A stretch of 64,000 nt of DNA from Paracentrotus lividus (lineage: Eukaryota > Echinodermata > Echinoidea > Camarodonta > Echinidae): the NCBI GenBank assembly GCA_940671915.1, contig CALNVZ010002974.1:44117481-44181480 (forward strand). Direction: 5' to 3'. Below, one piece after another: positions 56,291 through 64,000 of the stretch (position 1 is the first letter of the stretch; each line of letters starts with the position of its first letter). Under the pieces are notes generated by a model, which did not search any database, was not told where the DNA came from, and saw only the letters and a list, made by a program, of their open reading frames with translations. A program made the position numbers and the translations under genes.

Positions 56291-57650
56291 TATACTAGTT
56301 ATAGAAAGATTCTAACTCGCAAGACCAAACGAAAAAAACGCTTTCAATAATTAATAGCTAAATAAAATACCCTGAAATGATAACCTTCATCTTCAAATAA
56401 TTATTTAATTTAATTAAAGAAACTCAAATAATTTCTCATAATCATCCCAAGTAGGGTCTATGCTACATGTAAGCTTACCTGCTTTTGTTTTAGTCTAAGT
56501 CATGACATGAACTTAATCCCTGGCCTGGGTAACTATATGCAACTTCACTGTTTTTTGTGTTCAGATTCACAAGGTAATTCCCACATATCTCTATGTAAGC
56601 TATAGCTCAGGCTCTCAGCACTTCACCAAACAGCAATCACTAATGTGCAAACAATGGTTGAAATACACAACAATTCTGGCCGAGTATGTACACAACATGT
56701 GGTAATGCAACACTGCTGTGTTAGCATAATTTATGTCAAAGTAATTATAGCGCCAACTTGTGGCAGGATGATTATAGTCGTACTAGCCTACTTAAAATCA
56801 ACTAAGACCTCTTCCATCATCTCATCATCTGTGGGTACATCGGTAGAGTGCTCGACTGTCGTCATACTCAAGGACCCTGGTTCAAATCCTGCTGAGAACA
56901 TTGCATGTAAGTACAAAAATTGTGTCTTTGAATTTGTTGTGCATTGTGATGTTAATTAGATTCTATGGAATGTTACAATGAAAATTGCCAGGTGTGTAGG
57001 ACAAAGACTGAGCGAGAATGGAGAGAGAGAGAGAGAAAGAGAGAGAAAGAAAGAGAGAGAGAGGGAGGGAGGAAGAGAGACAAACATTTTGAAAAAAAAC
57101 AAAACAAACAAATCTTTTAGAATTTTCCCCAAAAAATACCAAGCCCCAATTTTTTACTCACGCCCCATCAAAAAATCGCCCTCTTTTATATAGTTTTAGA
57201 ATGTTGGCAAAGAGCGAGCAAAAAAAAGTGGCTGGTACAAAAGGAAGTCTTTCCTTCTCAATTAATTTTGGGTACCTCTTTCTGTTGGAGCTATCAGATT
57301 TTCACAATATTAATTACTTTTTGAGATATCATTATCAGACTTGCGTGAAGTAAGGTCACGCGCGAATTATGGTCACACCATACACTCAACAACAAGTCCC
57401 CCAGAGCAGTGGGGACAGGCCAATGCCTGGTTCGCTACACAGACACGGTTCAGTACAAAATACAAAATACACAATGCAAAACAATCGCAGGAAATGCATA
57501 ATGTCATCATTCAACTACATTCTATTCTTACACCTCTTACACGTCATCAAACTACATCAATCTAAAAATATGTTTCAATGTGTTGTTTCACCTGAAAATA
57601 AAGTGATTTCGTCTTGCAAAACTCGGGTCTCCGTTCCTCCAGCACATCTG
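56291..57650. other. Intergenic with GA tract and tRNA-like segment
   Basis: (GA)n-rich at 57018-57075. At 56827-56902 a tRNA-like stretch with a GGTTCAAATCC B box may be a SINE head. An open frame with non-repetitive composition starts at 57369 (see findings). Confidence 0.4.
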
Positions 57651-57788
57651 GGGGGCATTTCATCAAAGGACTTGTCAGATATTTTATCCGACAAATTTGC
57701 TCTCAGCCAATCAGATGCAAGCATTTCAGTAGCTTATAACAGCTTGTCGGATAAAACGTCCGACAAGTCCTTTGATGAAATGCTCCCC
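57651..57788. mobile_element. Palindromic MITE, ~138 bp, copy 1
   Basis: Ends gggggcatttcatcaaagga and the inverted tcctttgatgaaatgctccc. Inner ttgtc.gatattttatccgaca matches its complement. A close copy is at 62352-62496. Confidence 0.85.
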
Positions 57789-59295
57789 GGATCGTCTTGC
57801 GATGTTTATAATTTCGTAGCTAGTCTTGAAGTCTAGTCGTTTTATGGTCTAGAATCCCTTGATTGCATATTATGCCGCTATGCTACGTGTAGTTTTTTTT
57901 TAGCTAGCTGTCCGCTTAGAAACAATGGTCTGAAATAACACGCTAAAAGCGTAGCCATAGGCAAACTGCTGCAAGTTGGCGCTCTTGCATGCTTTGGAGC
58001 TTCAGTTTTACACCCATCTCTAATTCTATGGCTCTGCTTTCACATATTTCTCTCAAAATAAATAAAGAGAAATCCATATTTTTAGAAGAATAACAGGAAA
58101 TTAGGCCTATGTTTGTTGTTTTTGTGGTACAAGCTTTCAGACACCTCAGTCAGTAAAAGACATTGAAAGAGACAGGTGTAGAAGAGCCTGTATAGCTTTC
58201 CGAAAAATAATAACAAACTATATATTATATCAATAATACAATAATTAGATATGATTATTGGATTATTGTGTTTTTATTATTACCAGCCAGTGAAAGTATA
58301 AAGCAATTACAGGGGACTCCAACCCAAGGAGAGAATCAATCTTATATAGGAAAGAATAAAATTAGAGTACAATTTAAAACAAGTTACATCAAAATATTAT
58401 AAACAAAGATTTATTATTTAGTATAAAGTATAGATTGTATTTCAATCATATTTCAGAAAATATTTGAGGACAATAAAAATCAACACAGACAAATATTTAA
58501 ATTTTTGAACAGAATTTCAACTGATTTTATTGACATTGGTTATCAAGCATGCATCAAACAAAAACATATTCCACCATCACCAAAAAAAGAGCAAAAAGCA
58601 AGAAAATTATAGTCAGGTTTTTAAATAAAATTCATTGATAAATTGCGCAGATATAGACAAAGTTGCATAGAATACGCACAATAATTGCTAGCTTCATGGT
58701 AGCAAAAATAGATTTTATAGCACAAAAACATACATGTACACAAGAAAGTATGAATCTAGAAAAGAACTTTAACTTATCAATATAACGAAGGACAAATGAC
58801 ACTTCTTGAGGAGTAAACTTTCTTACTTTAAAAAACAAAGCCTGGTCTGCCACAAAGTTACTCGAATAATAATGATAATATTCCTTTTATTGCAACAAAT
58901 ATAATGATAACGGAAAAATCATCAACAACACAAAGTTCCTAAATAATTTAATGAGAGCAAATTTGTTGCAGACCTAAAAGTTTTGTAAATGCTGTATTAT
59001 TATGAAAGCTTTAATGATGCAATTATATTCTAAAAGAGAGAAACTTTATTAACAAAAAAAAAAAAAAAAACAAATGGTTGCTAGGTACTTGAAGCATTAT
59101 TTGTATTAAGAATCAGTAAATACTGTAGCTTTCATATACAAGCATATTACCTATAAAGCTAACACAGACACTTTTGTCTAGAAAGACTTAAACTTATTAT
59201 TTTGTTTGAGATCAATAAAGTTGGTATAATGATTGAAACAGATTTTTTTTCTTCAATTAAATAACACAGACTTTATGTAAGATAATTGACACATT
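57789..59295. other. Intergenic, nothing recognised
   Basis: Very AT-rich; no exons or structured repeats. Confidence 0.4.
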
Positions 59296-59299
59296 TTAA

Positions 59300-60478
59300 C
59301 CCTATTCTGACTGGGGGGGGGGGTCAATTTGACCCCCCCCCCTGTACGAAATCCGCGACTGCTGCGCAACCGCTTCAAATCGACTTTTTTCTTTCAAGTG
59401 TCCCGCAACAAAGTTCGAAAAAAATCGGACACCCCGTTGTCGCGTTACGCAATATTATATAATCACATGTCAGGCCAAAATTGAACGAAAATCGTTATTT
59501 TGCATGCGTTATTGTGTACAAAATACTGCTTTTTCCTAAATTGCTTTATAACACTGATAATTGTGCCTTCTGAGCCCGTTGATTGATTAAATTTGTTATT
59601 ATATTCATCAAGAAACATTTCCCAAGCATTAAAAATTACGAAAACAAAGAAATACATAAGAAATAAAAACATTAGAATACATAAGAAATTAACAAAACAA
59701 TAGAATACAAAGGAATTAATATGAAATTTCCAAATTTATCAGTTTAATATTGTTGATTATGCTACTCAGCAACTTTTAGAAAAACTTTGAGCTTCATAAC
59801 TATTTTTATTAATGAAATATTAACGATTTTTATAAAAAAGCATCTAATTTGCATACGTGAGTATGCATAAATTAGCATAAATTAAAAAATTGAAATTTTT
59901 TTTTTTTTTTTGGAAAAAACATATCAGCGATACCCTTTACATGTGCAGCGATGTTTGCGCAAAATTTTGCAGATCTTTTTTTACCTCAAATTTTACAGGT
60001 AGTTCATGCAAAAGATACTTACAAATTTGCGATGGAAATATTTAACAGAATATAGACAAACCTATCAGTATTCACATTTGCTCTGCAAATGGAACTTTCT
60101 ATCTTTGAAACTCTACATGCATACTGTACTCTACATATGGAGGAGAAATTTCTTTGAGAATACAAATAGTTTTCATATGATATGTTTCGCATCCGAAACA
60201 TATAAACAGTGGAAGTAACTTAGGATATTTTAAAACCATCAGTAAAAAAAAAGTTATGAAATGTTATTATGAATACTTTAATATTAGGCACTATACAGAT
60301 GCAGACATATCGCAGACTAATCTCAAGAAAAGGAAAGAAAAATAGCTCAAAACAATAGTTTGAGGAAGTTTGCGCAAAATTTTGCAGCGATCGGACCATC
60401 CGCGGCCGAGATATCAGCCGACAATTTGACTCCCCCCCCAGTCAAAATCTTCTCTTGAAAAGCCCAGTCAGAATAGGG
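59300..60478. mobile_element. TTAA-flanked element, 1179 bp, containing a copy of its own flank
   Basis: TTAA at 59296-59299 and 60479-60482. Ends CCCTATTCTGACTGGG on both sides in inverted orientation, typical of piggyBac-type termini. The segment 59973-60367 is nearly identical to 60486-60889 just outside the right end, and is bracketed inside the element by two copies of GTTTGCGCAAAATTTTGCAG (59953-59972, 60368-60387). No transposase frame. Confidence 0.88.
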
Positions 60479-60485
60479 TTAAGTG

Positions 60486-60889
60486 ATCTTTTTTTACCTC
60501 AAATTTTACAGGTACATTGTAGTTCATGCAAAAGATACTTACAAATTTGCGATGGAAATATTTAACAGTATATAGACATACCTATCAGTATTCACATTTG
60601 CTCTGCAAATGGAACTTTCTATCTTTGAAACTCTACATGCATACTGTACTCTACATATGGAGGAGAAATTTCTTTGAGAATACAAATAGTTTTCATATGA
60701 TATGTTTCGCATCCGAAACATATAAACAGTGGAAGTAACTTAGGATATTTTAAAACCATCAGTAAAAAAAAAGTTATGAAATGTTATTATGAATACTTTA
60801 ATATAAGGCACTTATACAGATGCAGACATATCGCAGACTAATCTTAAGAAAAGGAAAGAAAAATAGCTCAAAACAATAGTTTGAGGAAG
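60486..60889. repeat. Flanking source (or copy) of the segment inside the adjacent element
   Basis: About 400 bases nearly identical to 59973-60367, beginning three bases after the element's TTAA. Paired 70-codon frames in the two copies reflect the duplication and are not genes. Confidence 0.9.
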
Positions 60890-61120
60890 TTTATCAATGC
60901 ATTTGACTGACCTTTGTTATAGCACACCACTTAAATATTCCCAATGTTTGTCTACATTTCTCTAAATGTAAGAAATGATATTGCATATATGGAGTAATAA
61001 TTGAAGGCATGATTTTATGCTGCTTGTACTTAACCAACAGGCAACTTCTACTTTACAATAACTATATTATCATCTGGAATAAGCACAAGAAATAAAATGT
61101 TTATATTCATCAGTCTATCT

Positions 61121-61682
61121 TTATGCACCTCCAGCCTTCTTTTGCCGCACCTTCCGCGGTATAGGTGCACATAGTTCTTCTATTCGTGGCGTGGCTCGTG
61201 CATGGACAGCAGCAGATGAAACCTTGTAGGGGTCAAATTGCTCATTCTTGCCTCGACTCTTTGGTCGTGCAAGCTGTTGTAATCGCAATGTAGCAATGGC
61301 TTTCAAAGTGGAGTCTTCCGTGTCCCACCTGATGGGCTTGGCGAAACGGAATTGATTGTGGAGTGACTTGGGTTCTGCCAGAGCTTCAAGACGTTCCGAG
61401 CAACGAGCATTCTTGGCGGCAGATGAAATTTCATTGTCCCACACAAAGCAGTCATAATCCCAGCTTTCCTTGATCTTCAGTGGTTGGTACCTCTTAGGCA
61501 AGGCCAATGTCTCAATGCGTTCAGACGCCGTGGCTTGTTGAGCAGCCTTTGTTACATTGGTTTTTATGGGTCGGGGGAGGGTGAAGTGCCGGGCCCAATC
61601 CTTGGGCTGGGCAAGGACGCCGACACGTTCACTTGCCTCTGCACTCTGTGCTGCTTTACTGACTGCCCACTTTGGGGAAGGC
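61121..61682 (-). CDS. THEG: THEG-like terminal exon
   Basis: Acceptor CCACTAG before 61682. It encodes about 187 codons ending in TAA/TGA-type stop at 61121-61123, and holds all five of the visible ...L(A)xPK repeats. Confidence 0.9.
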
Positions 61683-63065
61683 CTAGTGGAAGAAAGAGAA
61701 TATGATAGAAATTAATAGATAGTCATAGCATAGTGCACTGCAATCAAATATACAATGCACTGAAAAGCTCTCATTAAAATGATGTATAATAAGGTGAAGG
61801 AAAAGCATATGGAGCAGGTCCAAAGAAAATAGTTCTTTGAATTACTGTCACTGAGAAATGCATAATTTCACCATAGTATATATATTTTATACCCTTACAT
61901 CTATTCTTATATTTTAGGGTGGACAAAATTTATACATTACCGTGGTCTATTAGCTAGCCCATAGTGATATCACATTTCACATGCTCCAGTTGAATAACCA
62001 ATGATCCACTGAATATCTGTGACAATAGTGCACTTGACCACAAGGTATGTCACAGTGTAGCTTATTCAGAATTTGGAAATAGGGAAAGATTGCATCCAGC
62101 AAATCGGAAAGGAGGGGGGGGGGGGGGGTTGTAAACACAGAAATTTTCTAACATGTGAGTTCCATGCATAATTAAAAACAAAATTTGCTCCAGTCAACCT
62201 AACACTAATCAAATGGCTAACTTTATCCCTGGAATAAAAACTACACTGAACCCTTGCATAAAACTTTATTGCAGCCCTAACCCCACATCTTAGACGTAAT
62301 AAAGACTTGTGCAATTGTCTCTGAAGAATTTGTCAATTCTCCTGGATTTCAGGGGGACATTTCATCAAAAGGACTTGTCAGACATTTTATCCAACAAATT
62401 TGCTCTCAGCCAATCAGATGCAAGCATTTCAGTAGCTTATAACAGTTTGTCGGATAAAACGTCCGACAGGTCCTTTCATGAAACCCCCCCCCCCCCAGAT
62501 TGATCTACTTCTTACCTGTCTGCTTCATATCTGCTGTATACAGGCTTGTGATTGCTAATGTGTGCGACCCAGTCTGTGCAAGCTGCAAAGACAATGGATG
62601 AAACACACAACCACATGGTTAGTATTATTGTTGAATCTCATCAATAAGCACATGACTTACAAAATGGGAATTAAGTTTAAAGGAAACCAAAACGCTCAAG
62701 TCTTTGAACAAAATCGGACATGGCATGAGATAATTATGTCTTTAAAATGAGATGTTCCTTTAATTTTTGACACAAGTTATCATACATGTAGCTTCAATTT
62801 TGATGGCAACTCTGTTTATATGTACTAATTACTAAACATTTTCATTTTTTTAAAAAAGATTTATACAATTTTGTGAGCCAAAGTTAAGATACCCTAAACC
62901 TTAGGATTAGGATTAATTTGTCATGTTATGGAAACAACTTTAGCTTTGGGGAAACATTTTTTGTGTAAATTGTTTAAAAACGATATTCTTAGAAACTTAC
63001 CAAATTTCGTTGTACCCTCGGGTCCTGGCATGAGGGGAGGTTTATCCAACCAATAAACAGATCTC
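61121..63065 (-). CDS. THEG: THEG-repeat (sperm microtubule associated) protein, 3' part, three exons
   Basis: Exons in transcript order: 63065-63001 (65 nt), 62582-62516 (67 nt) and 61682-61121 (562 nt, with stop). Phases agree at both junctions, giving about 231 C-terminal residues. The sequence starts RSVYWLDKPP and then has the recurring THEG-type motif: ERVGVLAQPK, ERIETLALPK, ERLEALAEPK, LRLQQLARPK and a final PRIEELCAPI, spaced ~35-45 residues, each preceded by small-residue stretches such as SKAAQSAEAS. In mammals THEG/SPMAP2 is a testis-enriched protein associated with sperm flagellar microtubules; the same role here is inference. The basic tail ends RQKKAGGA. The 5' exons lie beyond the window or were not recognised. 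Confidence 0.88.
61683..62515. other. THEG-like intron with CCCTAA-repeat copy and MITE
   Basis: The CCCTAA-bearing repeat is at 62205-62325 (ctaatcaaatggctaactt ... ccctaaccccacatcttaga). A G tract lies at 62114-62129. MITE at 62352-62496. Confidence 0.6.
62352..62496. mobile_element. Palindromic MITE, copy 2, next to THEG-like donor
   Basis: Same as 57651-57788 (ctctcagccaatcagatgca is identical in both). The right end runs into a C tract at 62485-62497. Confidence 0.85.
62516..62582 (-). CDS. THEG: THEG-like internal exon (67 nt)
   Basis: Encodes CTDWVAHISNHKPVYSRYEA then D. Acceptor TTGCAG, donor GTAAGAAG. A MITE starts 19 bases into the following intron. Confidence 0.88.
62583..63000. 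other. THEG-like intron, nothing recognised
   Basis: AT-rich. Confidence 0.4.
63001..63065 (-). CDS. THEG: THEG-like internal exon (65 nt), first visible
   Basis: Encodes RSVYWLDKPPLMPGPEGT and TKF. Acceptor TTTACAG, donor GTAAGTTT. The acceptor shows that more exons lie upstream. Confidence 0.85.
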
Positions 63066-63189
63066 CTGTAAAATAAAGGGAGATATTACATTTACCAAAG
63101 CGGTCACAATGTGATGTACTAGAACTGTTAGTACAAGTAAGAGGATCTCAATTACTTCAATGTTCTTGACTGATCCAATCTCTCTTTGT

Positions 63190-63265
63190 ATCAGGAAAAC
63201 TACCCCTGGACAATTACCCCCAGGACAACTATCCCCCAGAGAAATGGGGTTAGGGTTAGCTGAAG
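63190..63265. repeat. Degenerate relative of the telomere-core foldback element
   Basis: tatcaggaaaactacccctgg, caggacaactatcccccaga and ggggttagggttag keep an end, arm units and TTAGGG-type core. No opposite arm or target duplication seen. Confidence 0.55.
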
Positions 63266-64000
63266 AGTTATGGGGTGAGTTTTTGGTGGGGGTTGGATAT
63301 CGCTGTCAAGTACCTATGATTTTCTTTATTTCACATGTACATTAGATTACAAAAGAGAAATAGTATAAAAACTTGATGTGATTATAATAAACAGACTTTG
63401 CTCTTATAAAGTCTAGAATCTACATCCATCTACACAATTTCATGTCTTGATCTGTTATTATAGCTATCAATTTGCCATTATCACATACCAGCAATTAATG
63501 GACTCGAATGATGTCTTTTAAAAGTAAAACAATCAAGTCTATATATAGAGTAAAAGTTAGATCCAATATTAACAACATTCAACAAAAAAGTGGGCACTAT
63601 TGCTGTTTGCATCAACAATAAGAGGCTAGGATTAGGGTTATAAAACCTAAGATTACTTAGATTTACACTAAATACCCTAAGAAATTAAAATGTGGAACAG
63701 CATTTTTACACCCAGTGTTGAGTTAACAAAACAAAACAGTAAAAAAAAAAATAAATAAATAAATCAATATTTCAAAGATATTATTTCTAGGACTCTCCCA
63801 AGTCCAAGGCAAAGTTCCCTGTCTTTTGAAGGCTTATTATTACATTTTTATCGAGTCACAGGAGATCGTGAAGCTACATACGGTAAACGAGGTGGCAGAA
63901 GACAGAGATCCTTGCAGTCCTCTTTATTTTAGATAATGCCGCAGGGGCAGACAGGGTTATAGCCCCCCTTCCCCACCCCCCTCCCTTTTTCACATGTTTT
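63266..64000. other. Right edge: THEG-like upstream intron or flank
   Basis: No exon recognised. The last ~60 bases are C-rich (gccgcaggggcag...) and resemble the other 'cccctcc' repeats. Confidence 0.35.

Noticed and set aside
55612..56315. Arg/Ser/Gly/Pro-rich frames
   Set aside because: Readings through the 24-bp satellite, which is a multiple of three and so stays open by chance.
56827..56902. Possible tRNA gene
   Set aside because: GGTTCAAATCC B box only; the A box and cloverleaf are not convincing. At most a decayed SINE head.
60006..60738. Two matching 70-codon frames
   Set aside because: They exist twice because the segment is duplicated; composition is AT-driven and antisense frames are equally long.

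Overview
The window is nuclear DNA of an animal. It holds spliced genes with GT/AG introns, long AT-rich non-coding stretches, microsatellites and many short inverted-repeat transposons. The sperm-protein gene, the animal-type Vac8-like gene, the abundant palindromes of the tacatgta type and the style of the dispersed repeats suggest a marine invertebrate deuterostome, most likely a sea urchin or another echinoderm. The species call is inference. It is a draft assembly with one 25-base N gap (25473-25497) and clear indel damage around 24.3-25.6 kb.

Three genes are supported. (1) At the left edge on the + strand is the 3' end of a C2H2 zinc-finger protein gene (1-959), with a long acidic tract and three fingers. 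(2) On the - strand, 27717 down to 12523, is a 13-exon gene for an armadillo-repeat protein of the Vac8 family, about 550 residues. Its N-terminus carries a cysteine cluster suited to lipid anchoring. One exon carries a one-base frameshift and another is badly damaged. The phases of the other 11 exons all agree. (3) At the right edge on the - strand, 63065 down to 61121, are the last three exons of a THEG-repeat (sperm microtubule associated) protein gene. The 33 kb between genes 2 and 3 contains no coding sequence that I can support.

Most of the window is mobile and repetitive DNA. The most distinctive item is a short foldback element whose arms are built from GGACAACTCCCCCGGA-like units around a telomere-like (AACCCT)n core. 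Two copies, at 18787-18973 and 25210-25419, are each flanked by a different 8-bp target-site duplication, so the family has been mobile. Five elements are flanked by TTAA with matching inverted ends (19855-20165, 40148-40595, 45425-45726, 49462-50765, 59300-60478). The last contains a ~395-bp copy of the DNA next to its own right end, bracketed by a 20-bp direct repeat. There is a 4.4-kb TA-flanked inverted-repeat element (31050-35477), a mariner-like MITE (3204-3728), several smaller MITEs, a tRNA-derived SINE, a 24-bp GC-rich satellite with a ~240-bp higher-order period (55150-56290), and a ~150-bp repeat rich in nuclear-receptor-type TGACCT half-sites (37195-38135).

The Vac8-like gene has repeatedly suffered partial internal duplication. 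Two dead copies of the 5' part of exon 6, one dead copy of the 3' part of exon 9, and a duplicated upstream region all remain next to their sources. The three genes show no sign of working together; their proximity looks incidental.
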